From positions 3,048,378 to 3,112,377 of the forward strand of contig CP011806.1 of NCBI GenBank assembly GCA_001664505.1: a stretch of 64,000 nt of DNA, given 5' to 3'. Of the stretch, positions 7,601 to 15,381 are shown piece by piece. Both the position numbers and the translations under genes were made by a program. The notes below the pieces were generated by a model. The model was given only the letters and a program-made list of their open reading frames with translations, was not told the origin of the DNA and did no database searches. Each line of letters starts with the position of its first letter. Position 1 is the stretch's first letter. Source of the stretch: Acidobacteria bacterium Mor1 (lineage in GTDB: Bacteria; Acidobacteriota; Polarisedimenticolia; Polarisedimenticolales; Polarisedimenticolaceae).

Positions 7601-10600
7601 AAACCCATGGTGACCCGTAGGTTGGTGGATATCCCGCGAATCACCCCCTACGACACCGGGTTCCCCAAGGACGAGTGGGCTTGCTTCATAGACGGCCTCG
7701 AGATCTATGACGGCGATATCAACGAGAACTCCGGGACCGAGGACCGCATCATCCAGGCCTACATGCAGGAAGGCGCCACGAACTGGGAAGCGGTGGTCAG
7801 CTTCAAAACCCACGGAGACGACGGAGACAAGGAGAACTGGAATGTAGACATCCTCTGTCACCGCAAGGGAGTACCCACCGTAGATGGATCGGTAGCAGTC
7901 ACCGCCACCCCGGTTCTCGAGCCGGGCTACTACGTGGGGCTCTCGGCTGCCTGGGCACCGTATCCGGACGCCGCGGAGTACCGGGTGACTCGCGACTGGG
8001 GGGACACCTGCGGATCCGAATCCGTCACGGAAACCACGACAGCGACCGAGGCTGAAACAGCAGTGTTGCTGAATTGCGGAGCTCCGGACAACTGCATGGA
8101 GCACGCCATCACCGTCGAGGCCTTTAGTGAGAACGGGATCCTCCTGGCTACCGGCACGGATTCGTTCTGCGAGGTCGGCTTCGAGGATGTTCCCGCAGCG
8201 CCCGAGAATCTCACCGTGACCGGCGAAGACAGCGCTCTCAGCTTCTCTTGGGCCGAACCGAGTCGAGATGGTGGCTCACAGGTCACCCTCTACGAGTACG
8301 AGGTCAGTGGGGTCCACGACGGCGTTCTGGTCTCTGACACCACAACCGGGACCTCGGCGCGACAAGACGGCCTGCAAAACGGCAACCTTTACGAGGTGCG
8401 GGTCCGCGCTCAGAACGAACACGGCTGGGGCGCCTGGACCGACTATGTCGAAGGCACGCCTCAGGTCGCGATGGATGTCACCGCGACTCCGTACTTCGAG
8501 CCCGGATTCTTCGTCGGTAACCGCGCCACCTGGTCGGCGGTGTCCGGCGCGACCTCCTACCGGGTCACCCACTACCGGGAAGACGCCTGCGACTCTGCCG
8601 AAGAAACCACGACCACCACCAACACCCGCTCCAGCTCCGGACTCCACGGCAACTGCGGGGCGCCTGAGAACTGCTATCTGATGCGGGCGACCGTCGAGGC
8701 CCTCAACTCGGGTAACGCCGTGATCGCCGTCGGCTCCGACGAGTTCTGCGAGGTCGGCGAGCCGGCACCGGGGCCGCCCGAGGCTCCGACCGATGTCAGC
8801 GTCACGAGCCGAGACGGCGCGCTGGACTTCAGTTGGCTCGCCCCCCTCGACGACGGCGCCAGCCCGATCACCAGCTACGAGTACCAGGTCGAGCCGCTGG
8901 GCGGCGGCAGCATCCTGAGCGGGACGTCGGAAACGACCTCCGCCTCACAGGACGGCCTGCAGAACGGGACCACCTACAACGTTCGGGTCCGTGCGGGTAA
9001 CGTCCACGGGTTCGGCCCCTGGTCCGACGACGCCGCCGGCACGCCGATCGGCGTGGTGAACGTCACGGCAACGCCGGATCTGGAGGCCGGCTACATGATC
9101 GGTCTGACGGCAGACTGGCCGGCCTATTCCGGCGCGACCTCCTACCTGGTGACCCACACCTACTCCGCGTCCTGCACCTCGGGCTCGGAAGAGGAAACCA
9201 CCTCCGGGACCCGTTCCAGCTCGACGCTGGTCTTCAACTGCGACGCTCCGGAGCTGTGCTTGACCCGGGAGGCGACGGTCGAGGCGTACAACGCCGTCGG
9301 CACGCTGCTCGCCGAGGGCAGCGCCTCGTTCTGCGAGGTGGGAGATGCCGGCACCAGTCTGCCCGGCGCTCCGACGGACCTGGACGTCACCGGGGACGAC
9401 GGAGGGCTGAGTTTCAGCTGGAGCGCACCCTCCGACACCGGAAGCGGCCCGATCCTGGGCTACGAGTACGAGGTCATCGCCGAGGACGACAGCGAGTTCC
9501 ATAGCGGCACCTCGTCCAACGAGTCCGCCTACCAGGGTGGCCTACAGAACGGCCTGACCTACTACGTCAAGGTCCGCGCCGAGAACAAGGACGGCTTCGG
9601 GCCCTGGTCCGGCGAAGTCGCCGGCACTCCCAACGTTCCGCTGGTCGTGACGGCCACCCCCTACTACCGGCCGGGCTACCTGGTCGGCAACCGGGCGAGC
9701 TGGTCCGAGGTCAACGGCGCCGTCGAGTACCGGGTCACTCACTTCCGCGAGGACGCCTGCGGTTCCGAAGAGAGCATCACGACGACGACCAACACCCGGT
9801 CGAGTTCAGGACTTCACACCAACTGCGGGGCGCCGGACTCCTGCTACTTCATGCAGGCCACGGTGGAGGCCCTCGATGCTGGGGGCGGCGTGCTCGCCGC
9901 GGGCTCAGGCTCGTTCTGCGAGATCGGCGAACCTGCGGACAACGTGCCGGAAGCGCCCACCGGCCTGAACGTCGTCAGTGACGACGGCGGCCTCAGCTTC
10001 AGCTGGACCGCCCCTGGTGACGGCGGCAGCCCGATCACGAACTATGAGTACGAGGTCGAGCCGCTCGGTGGCGGCACCCTCCACACCGGCACCTCGACCA
10101 ACACCTCCGCCTACCAGGGCGGGTTGGACAACGGCACCACGTACAACGTGCGGGTCCGAGCCGAGAACGAGAACGGTTTCGGACCCTGGTCATCCGATGT
10201 CGCGGGCACACCGGCGGGCACCTTGAGCGTGACCGCCTCGGCCGACCTCGAACCCGGCTACATGATCGGCCTGACGGCAACCTGGCCGACCTATTCCGGC
10301 GCCGTCAACTACCGCGTCACCCACTCCTACTCGGCGTCATGCGACTCGGGCACCGAAGAGGTGATCCTTTCGGGCACCACCTCCAGCTCGACGTTGGCCT
10401 ACAACTGCGATGCGCCGGAGCTGTGCATGACTCGCGAGGCCATCGTCGAGGCGCTCAACGCCGGCGGCGGAGTGATGGCCGTAGGCTCCGCCTCGTTCTG
10501 CGAGATCGGCGACCCGTCCGGAAACCTCCCCGGCGCTCCGACGAACCTGGTGGTGATCCCGGGCGATGGCGGCCTCAGCTTCAACTGGGACGCGCCGTCC

Positions 10601-13411
10601 GATACCGGCGGCAGCCCGATCCTGAGCTACGAGTATCAGGTGGTCGACGGCGACGACACCGAGTTCTACACGGGAACCTCGACCAACGAGTCCGCCTATC
10701 AGGGTGGGCTACAAAACGGCGAGACCTACAACGTCAAGGTCCGCGCCGAAAACAAGGACGGCTTCGGCCCCTGGTCCTCCGAGGTATCGGGGATACCCCA
10801 GGCTGGACTGAGCGTAGCGGCGACCCCCTACTTCGAGCCGGGCTACTACGTCGGCCTCGACGCAAGCTGGTCGCCGTACACCGGCGCCGTCAACTATCGG
10901 GTGACCCATTTCCGGGAGAGCAGTTGCGGCCCGGTCACCGATGTGGTGACCACGACCGCGACGACCTCCGACTCCGGCGCCCATCAAAACTGCAGCGCAC
11001 CCGACGGCTGCATGTTGCGGCGGGCTACCGTCGAGGCGTTGAACGACGCCGGTGACGTCATGGCCAGCGGTTCCGCAGAGTTCTGCGAGATCGGCGACCC
11101 GGCGCTTCCCGGCGCACCCGGCGGCGTCACGGTCACGAGCCAGGACGGGGCGCTCAGCTTCAGCTGGAACGCACCGGACAACGGCGGCAGCCCGATCACC
11201 CTCTACGAGTACCAGGTCGAACCGGTCGGCGGCGGCGCGATTCAGAGCGGCACTTCCACCAACGAATCGGCCTGGCAGGGCGGCTTGCAGAACGGAACCA
11301 CCTACAACGTGCGGATCCGCGCACAGAACGCCGACGGCTTCGGCCCCTGGTCGACCGACGAGCCGGGTACGCCCAAGGGTGCGATGACGGTCACCGCCAC
11401 ACCTGATCTCGACCCGGGGTACATGATCGGCCTGACGGCGAGCTGGCCGGCCTACTCCGGCGCCACGAACTACCGCGTGACCCACAGCTACTCGGCCTCC
11501 TGCACCGCGGGCTCCGACGAGGTCACCACCTCGAGCACCACCTCCAGCTCAACCCTGGCCTTCAACTGCGATGCACCTGAACTGTGCATGACACGAGAGG
11601 CCAAGGTCGAAGCGCTCAACGCCAGCGGCGGCGTCATGGCCGAAGGCACCGCCTCTTTCTGCGAGATCGGCAATCCCGCCGAAAACTTCCCCGGGCCGCC
11701 GACGAACCTCGTCGTAACCCCGGGCGACGGCAGCCTCAGCTTCAGCTGGAACGCGCCCGCCGACACCGGCGGAAGCGCGATCCTGGGCTACGAGTACCAG
11801 GTCGTCGATGAAGACGACACCGAGTTCCATAGCGGCACGTCGACCAACGAGTCCGCCTGGCAAGGGGGCCTGCGGAACGGCGTGACCTACTACGTCAAGG
11901 TCCGTGCCGAGAACAAGGACGGCTTCGGCGATTGGTCTGACGAGGTGCCGGGCACGCCGCAGGGCAGCCTGAGTGTCACCGCGACGCCCTATTTCGAGCC
12001 GGGCTACCTGGTCGGCCTGACCGCGAGCTGGTCCAGCTATTCGGGTGCAACCAACTACCGGATCACCCACTTCCGCGACAGTAGCTGCGGGGCGTTCACC
12101 GATGTCTGGACCACCGGCGCGACGAGCTCCAGTTCCGGTCTGCACGAGAACTGCAGCGCACCGTCGGGCTGCATGACTCGCAGGGCCACCGTCGAAGCGC
12201 TCAACGGCGCGGGGGATGTGATGGCCAGCGGCTCTGCCGAGTTCTGCGAAGTCGGCGAGCCGGATCTCCCCGGCGCTCCGACGGGCGTTTCGGTGGTGAG
12301 TCAAGATGGAGCGCTGAGCTTCAGCTGGAACGCCCCCGACAGCGGCGGCAGCGCCATCACGCTCTACGAGTACCAGGTCGAACCGGTCGGCGGCGGCGCG
12401 ATTCAAAGCGGGACTTCGACCAACGAGTCCGCCTGGCAGGGTGGCCTGCAGAACGGAACCACCTACAACGTGCGCATTCGCGCTCAGAACTCAGACGGCT
12501 TCGGCGACTGGTCGACCGACGAGCCGGGCACGCCCAAGGGTTCGTTCAGCGTGACCGCGACTCCGAACCTGGAGCCCGGCTATCTGATCGGGTTGACCGC
12601 GACCTGGTCCGGCTACTCGGGTGCCGTGAACTACCGGGTGACCCACACCTACTCGGCGCTCTGCGACTCAGGTTCCGAGGAGGTGACGACCTCTGCAACC
12701 AGCTCCAGTTCGAGCTTGATCTACAACTGCGAGGCTCCCGAACTCTGCATGACGCGGGAAGCCAGGGTCGAGGCGCTCAACGCTTCAGGCGGCGTGATGG
12801 CCGAGGGTAGTGCGTCCCTCTGCGAGATCGGCGAACCGGCGATCAATCTGCCCGGCGCACCGACCGATCTGGTCGTCACCCCGGCGGACTCGGGCCTCAA
12901 TTTCAGCTGGAATGCTCCGGCGGACACCGGCGGAAGCGCGATTCTCGGCTACGAGTATCAGGTCATCGCCGAGGACGACAGCTCGATTCACACCGGGACC
13001 TCGAGTAACGAATCCGCCTTCCAGGGCGGGCTACAGAACGGCTTGACCTACTACGTCAAGGTCCGCGCGGAGAACAAGGACGGCTTCGGACCCTGGTCCG
13101 CCGAGGTACCGGGAACGCCGGAGGCGCCACGGGCACCGAGCGCACCGCTGAACCTGACCGTCACTCCCGAGGACGGCGGCCTGTTCATGGACTGGGACCC
13201 TCCGAGCGACCCTGGAAGCTCGGCAGTCCTCGACTATGAATGGGAGCTCGAAGGGATCCACGACAACATCTCCCAAAGCGGCACCACGAGCCAGACCTTC
13301 GCGGAATCCCACGAGCTGACCAACGGCAACCTGTACGAGGTCCGCGTTCGGGCGCGGAACGCCCACGGATACGGCCCCTGGACCGACTGGGTGGAGGGCC
13401 TGCCGAAGTAG
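4691..13411 (+). CDS. giant secreted class-3-lipase-like protein with FN3 repeat array
   Basis: This 2906-aa protein starts at ATG 4691 behind AGGAGGAG. Residues 1-26 form a Sec signal peptide ending AWA. Residues about 200-420 look like an alpha/beta-hydrolase of the lipase class 3 type: an ILTIRGTE strand, then VITGHSLGGAVAQW with nucleophile Ser305. Residues about 653-757 form an SdrD B-like domain (SGTVWEDANGDGDRD). Residues about 758-1066 hold three copies of an unrecognised ~95-residue Cys module. From about 1067 to the end, nine copies of a ~95-aa module (VTATP..EPGY..GL.A.W, four Cys) alternate with FN3 domains, ten in total. It is presumably exported and cell-surface or released; the substrate is unknown. 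Repeats of modules 2-9 come in pairs, showing duplication of a two-pair unit. There is no C-terminal sorting signal that I recognise. A strong terminator follows. Confidence 0.88.
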   Translation: MTASWYRRVAWLATLLTLLPGLAWAQCNEDDVIPFEHHVMVGEGYDFNPIFELPVLNTTGFAANVQYQTYSVSALSDIDQHVKDNIIAQDYTHAQGGIALGFAGEATIPIQLFTSDRKINHEDIELFAHEAYHDWELFGDGDIVGEAGDVDARYRLLESEKRAELNDPSYEDGYPEYGYYARHRYINAETGLKAFIFTSVEQFEVIVEYYAQVGGGCLSIESHIVRIYDMDKPPILTIRGTEFGKPRDYNDFWSNLNVEGIGYDQYKVERAIMGDDLELAANPLNGLSERFLDTVQYQPVITGHSLGGAVAQWFASYYSNRFDGYIGQVVTFKAPGIKENPESCDYCDLGDTDEGALNADYYKIGKVSHYIERGDFVSMAGSAYLRQGQSGYIGGFVPNWALHKYDSKLKLKDMLMEKHMSPIVFPHTTPRGHSRNPDVLNTYESVDFASTGFEETPPNAIGTYLNSECYTYLNNDDYFKLIVTLARTIRVINRDLEEGTKVARAMVFRDTVEEARTKLGEQLPDTNLWFEIVDFAEGLQEMLEHSANKGALLKALWRLASHVPESHKCYGFLDNPGTADAFDPHPDTAAYFFTASLDWPDWFYQDLWTWEAPIVAFETMLYWTPEQWQEMNWLEAPSMSADAWRDKIGGAVLSGTVWEDANGDGDRDLGDNGIEGVRVWLDGNPANGLWDETESSAITESDGSWKLTGILPGNYEVRRELEGGWTVTSPAAGFHDLEVGTDTDHEGLDFGSVCADQELCSPVPDQHPYVETFVNDQLFIRTYSDIPGWTSFEKTDIPSADWLCGIGGYQSSDGNINENENDTIIRATVSHTEEYVRFNIDFISEPINESWDRVDLVCLSRDLVSDNTPSPDKPFVVQFFDDLGDDFDYQTDFDTENYHCGLFEYAAYGGMINANKRRHIMIARAYENAETGHWHMRGEFRTRNREPENWSMRLLCSDRDLVANWFGETGKPMVTRRLVDIPRITPYDTGFPKDEWACFIDGLEIYDGDINENSGTEDRIIQAYMQEGATNWEAVVSFKTHGDDGDKENWNVDILCHRKGVPTVDGSVAVTATPVLEPGYYVGLSAAWAPYPDAAEYRVTRDWGDTCGSESVTETTTATEAETAVLLNCGAPDNCMEHAITVEAFSENGILLATGTDSFCEVGFEDVPAAPENLTVTGEDSALSFSWAEPSRDGGSQVTLYEYEVSGVHDGVLVSDTTTGTSARQDGLQNGNLYEVRVRAQNEHGWGAWTDYVEGTPQVAMDVTATPYFEPGFFVGNRATWSAVSGATSYRVTHYREDACDSAEETTTTTNTRSSSGLHGNCGAPENCYLMRATVEALNSGNAVIAVGSDEFCEVGEPAPGPPEAPTDVSVTSRDGALDFSWLAPLDDGASPITSYEYQVEPLGGGSILSGTSETTSASQDGLQNGTTYNVRVRAGNVHGFGPWSDDAAGTPIGVVNVTATPDLEAGYMIGLTADWPAYSGATSYLVTHTYSASCTSGSEEETTSGTRSSSTLVFNCDAPELCLTREATVEAYNAVGTLLAEGSASFCEVGDAGTSLPGAPTDLDVTGDDGGLSFSWSAPSDTGSGPILGYEYEVIAEDDSEFHSGTSSNESAYQGGLQNGLTYYVKVRAENKDGFGPWSGEVAGTPNVPLVVTATPYYRPGYLVGNRASWSEVNGAVEYRVTHFREDACGSEESITTTTNTRSSSGLHTNCGAPDSCYFMQATVEALDAGGGVLAAGSGSFCEIGEPADNVPEAPTGLNVVSDDGGLSFSWTAPGDGGSPITNYEYEVEPLGGGTLHTGTSTNTSAYQGGLDNGTTYNVRVRAENENGFGPWSSDVAGTPAGTLSVTASADLEPGYMIGLTATWPTYSGAVNYRVTHSYSASCDSGTEEVILSGTTSSSTLAYNCDAPELCMTREAIVEALNAGGGVMAVGSASFCEIGDPSGNLPGAPTNLVVIPGDGGLSFNWDAPSDTGGSPILSYEYQVVDGDDTEFYTGTSTNESAYQGGLQNGETYNVKVRAENKDGFGPWSSEVSGIPQAGLSVAATPYFEPGYYVGLDASWSPYTGAVNYRVTHFRESSCGPVTDVVTTTATTSDSGAHQNCSAPDGCMLRRATVEALNDAGDVMASGSAEFCEIGDPALPGAPGGVTVTSQDGALSFSWNAPDNGGSPITLYEYQVEPVGGGAIQSGTSTNESAWQGGLQNGTTYNVRIRAQNADGFGPWSTDEPGTPKGAMTVTATPDLDPGYMIGLTASWPAYSGATNYRVTHSYSASCTAGSDEVTTSSTTSSSTLAFNCDAPELCMTREAKVEALNASGGVMAEGTASFCEIGNPAENFPGPPTNLVVTPGDGSLSFSWNAPADTGGSAILGYEYQVVDEDDTEFHSGTSTNESAWQGGLRNGVTYYVKVRAENKDGFGDWSDEVPGTPQGSLSVTATPYFEPGYLVGLTASWSSYSGATNYRITHFRDSSCGAFTDVWTTGATSSSSGLHENCSAPSGCMTRRATVEALNGAGDVMASGSAEFCEVGEPDLPGAPTGVSVVSQDGALSFSWNAPDSGGSAITLYEYQVEPVGGGAIQSGTSTNESAWQGGLQNGTTYNVRIRAQNSDGFGDWSTDEPGTPKGSFSVTATPNLEPGYLIGLTATWSGYSGAVNYRVTHTYSALCDSGSEEVTTSATSSSSSLIYNCEAPELCMTREARVEALNASGGVMAEGSASLCEIGEPAINLPGAPTDLVVTPADSGLNFSWNAPADTGGSAILGYEYQVIAEDDSSIHTGTSSNESAFQGGLQNGLTYYVKVRAENKDGFGPWSAEVPGTPEAPRAPSAPLNLTVTPEDGGLFMDWDPPSDPGSSAVLDYEWELEGIHDNISQSGTTSQTFAESHELTNGNLYEVRVRARNAHGYGPWTDWVEGLPK
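8466..13122 (+). repeat. four tandem ~1,167-bp coding repeats
   Basis: Equivalent points (start of the YFEPG-type module) fall near 8466, 9634, 10801 and 11965, about 1,164-1,168 bp apart. Each unit encodes a YFEPG-type Cys module, an FN3 domain, a DLEPGY-type Cys module and another FN3 domain. Like-numbered positions in different units resemble each other more than the neighbouring module within the same unit does, so the duplicated unit is the pair of pairs (about 389 aa). Confidence 0.85.
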
Positions 13412-13444
13412 TGACTTTCGAACCCGCTGCGAGCGATTTCTACC

Positions 13445-13478
13445 GGGCCGCCCTCGAAAGGGGGCGGCCCTTTATTTT
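13445..13478 (+). terminator. Rho-independent terminator after the lipase-like gene
   Basis: GGGCCGCCC (13445-13453) pairs perfectly with GGGCGGCCC (13462-13470) across an 8-nt loop, followed by TTTATTTT. It also lies at the 3' end of the convergent rlmI. Confidence 0.92.
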
Positions 13479-14677
13479 CACACCCGGCAGACCAGCCCCT
13501 TCAGGTACCCCGCCTCGGGGAAACTCAGCGCGACCGGGTGATCCGGCGCCTGATCCAGGCGTCGCTCGATCCAGGCATCGCGGCCGGCATCCAGCGCCGC
13601 ATCGGCGACGATCTTCTGAAAGAGCGGCGGCGTCATGTGCCCCGAACAGGAAAAGGTGATCAGGCGGCCGCCGGGTCGCAGCAGCTTGAATCCGAGCAGG
13701 TTGATGTCCTTGTAGCCCCGCGCCGCCTTCTCCACCTGCATCTTCGACTCGGCAAACTTGGGCGGGTCGAGCACGATCAGGTCGAAGTCGCGGCGAGAGT
13801 CGCGGAAGCTGCGCAACACCTTGAACGCGTCCCCCTCGATATCCTCGACCGCCGCGTCGCCGAACCCGTTGCGCCTCAGGTTCTCCCCGGCCGCGGCGAG
13901 CGCCGGCGCCGAGCTATCGATCTGAACCAGGCCGGATGCGCCGCCGGCAAGCGCGGCCACGCCGAAGCCGCCGGTGTAGGCGAATACATTCAGCACGTCG
14001 GCACCGCGGGCCAACTCTCGAGCGATGCCGCGGTTGACTCTTTGATCCAGATAGAAGCCGGTCTTGTGCCCCTGCCGCAGATCGACGCCGTAGCGGCAAC
14101 CTTCCTCGTCGATCTCGACCTGTTCCGGCGGCTCCTCGCCGTCGATCGGGCCGCTGCGGGGGTCCAGCCCCTCCTTGCGGCGCACATCGGCGTCGGATCG
14201 TTCGTAGCAGGCACAGCCGGGCAAGGCCGCGTGAAGGGCTGCAACCACCTCATCCCGCCGCGCCTCGGCGCCCGACGAGAGGAACTGACAGACCAGCCAG
14301 CGGTCGTAGCGATCGACGATCACGCCGGGCAAACCGTCGGACTCGGAGAACAGCACTCTCCCGCAGACTCCGGCACTGGACGCCCCGTCGCGAGCGAGCG
14401 CCGGGTCCCGGCGAGCCAGCGCACGCGCCACCCGCTCGGCAATGAACGTGCTTTCTACCATCTGCTGGGAGTCGAAGGTCCAGGCACGAATCGCGATCTG
14501 CGACTCGGGCGACCACGCCCCGCGGGTCAACCAGGTCCCCTCGTGATCGACCACGTCGACGGTGCCGCCGGGGCTGCACTCCCCCTCCACCCGCTCGATG
14601 GCGTTGCGGAAAACCCAGGGATGCCGCCGGCGCAGCGAGCCCTGCCGGCCCGGCTTCAACGTCACCCGCGGAGTCAC
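13478..14677 (-). CDS. rlmI: RlmI-type 23S rRNA (cytosine-C5)-methyltransferase
   Basis: SAM-dependent methylation of a 23S rRNA cytosine (C1962 in E. coli) is the family activity. The 399-aa protein begins with a PUA-like domain (LKPGRQGSLRRRHPWVF). A Rossmann methyltransferase domain follows: GHKTGFYLDQR, motif I NVFAYTGGFG, motif IV LDPPKFAESK and the catalytic-Cys block FSCSGHM. Length fits E. coli RlmI (396). GTG 14677 was chosen because it gives the family N-terminus, has GGGGAG about 6 nt upstream and overlaps the DUF502 stop (GTGA), implying translational coupling. Longer in-frame extensions would overlap the upstream gene. Confidence 0.92.
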   Translation of the reverse strand: MTPRVTLKPGRQGSLRRRHPWVFRNAIERVEGECSPGGTVDVVDHEGTWLTRGAWSPESQIAIRAWTFDSQQMVESTFIAERVARALARRDPALARDGASSAGVCGRVLFSESDGLPGVIVDRYDRWLVCQFLSSGAEARRDEVVAALHAALPGCACYERSDADVRRKEGLDPRSGPIDGEEPPEQVEIDEEGCRYGVDLRQGHKTGFYLDQRVNRGIARELARGADVLNVFAYTGGFGVAALAGGASGLVQIDSSAPALAAAGENLRRNGFGDAAVEDIEGDAFKVLRSFRDSRRDFDLIVLDPPKFAESKMQVEKAARGYKDINLLGFKLLRPGGRLITFSCSGHMTPPLFQKIVADAALDAGRDAWIERRLDQAPDHPVALSFPEAGYLKGLVCRV

Positions 14678-15258
14678 GCGCTCTCCCCCTCGGCCGCCTG
14701 GCTCGACACGCCGCCGGAAACGATGAAGGTCATCGCCGCGGTGCTGTCGATCTCCAGCGGTTGGATCCGCTCGCGAGGCACGATCACCACGTTGCCGGCA
14801 AAGTTGTAGGACTGAGGGATATAGACCGAGGCGTGCCCGGGCATGCCCAGCTCCTCGAGACTGTCCCGGGTGAGGAAGCCGAAGAGCGCCAGCTCGCTCC
14901 CCTCCGACGGCAGGATCGCCACCGGCCGGTCGAAGCGCTTCTTCTCGCCGACGAAGGCGCTGATCAGATCCTTCAGGGCGTTGTACAGCAGCTTGATCAG
15001 CGGCAGCCGGGCGAAGATCTGGTCGGCCAGCGAGAACATCCAGCGGGTGGCGATGTTGCTGCCGAGAAAACCGATCAGGGTGATCACCGCCAGGGTGATC
15101 ACGATCCCCGCGCCGGGCACCCGGCGGTTGAGCAGCGTGTCGATGTTGATCCACCCGTCAATGGTCACGAACACGATCCAGGCGACATAGACGGTCACGC
15201 CGATCGGCGCGACGATCAGCAGTCCGCGCAGAAAGTACTTGCCGAGGCTCGGAAACAC
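14674..15258 (-). CDS. DUF502 family inner-membrane protein
   Basis: This 194-aa membrane protein has two hydrophobic segments (GLLIVAPIGVTVYVAWIVFV and GIVITLAVITLIGFLGSN). The family block LIKLLYNALKDLISAF and a soluble C-terminal region (SYNFAGNVVIVPRERIQPLEI) follow. The DUF502 function is unknown. GTG 15258 follows AAGGAGGAG closely and removes a low-complexity N-terminal stretch that a start at 15318 would add. It is the first gene of a two-gene unit with rlmI and divergent from malQ. Confidence 0.85.
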   Translation of the reverse strand: MFPSLGKYFLRGLLIVAPIGVTVYVAWIVFVTIDGWINIDTLLNRRVPGAGIVITLAVITLIGFLGSNIATRWMFSLADQIFARLPLIKLLYNALKDLISAFVGEKKRFDRPVAILPSEGSELALFGFLTRDSLEELGMPGHASVYIPQSYNFAGNVVIVPRERIQPLEIDSTAAMTFIVSGGVSSQAAEGESA

Positions 15259-15367
15259 GTCTCCTCCTTCGCCGCCCTGGGGACTCGGGCGGCCCGTCTG
15301 AACCGGCGATCGGAACAAATCGGCGATCCAAGGCGCTCGATGGTAGCGCCTGGACCGGAGCGGGTCC

Positions 15368-15373
15368 TACACT
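15368..15373 (+). promoter_or_regulatory. -10-like TACACT 8 nt before malQ
   Basis: TACACT (15368-15373) is followed by 8 bases and ATG 15382. No ribosome site is visible between, consistent with a leaderless transcript. No convincing -35 is seen. Confidence 0.4.
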
Positions 15374-15381
15374 TCCCCGCT

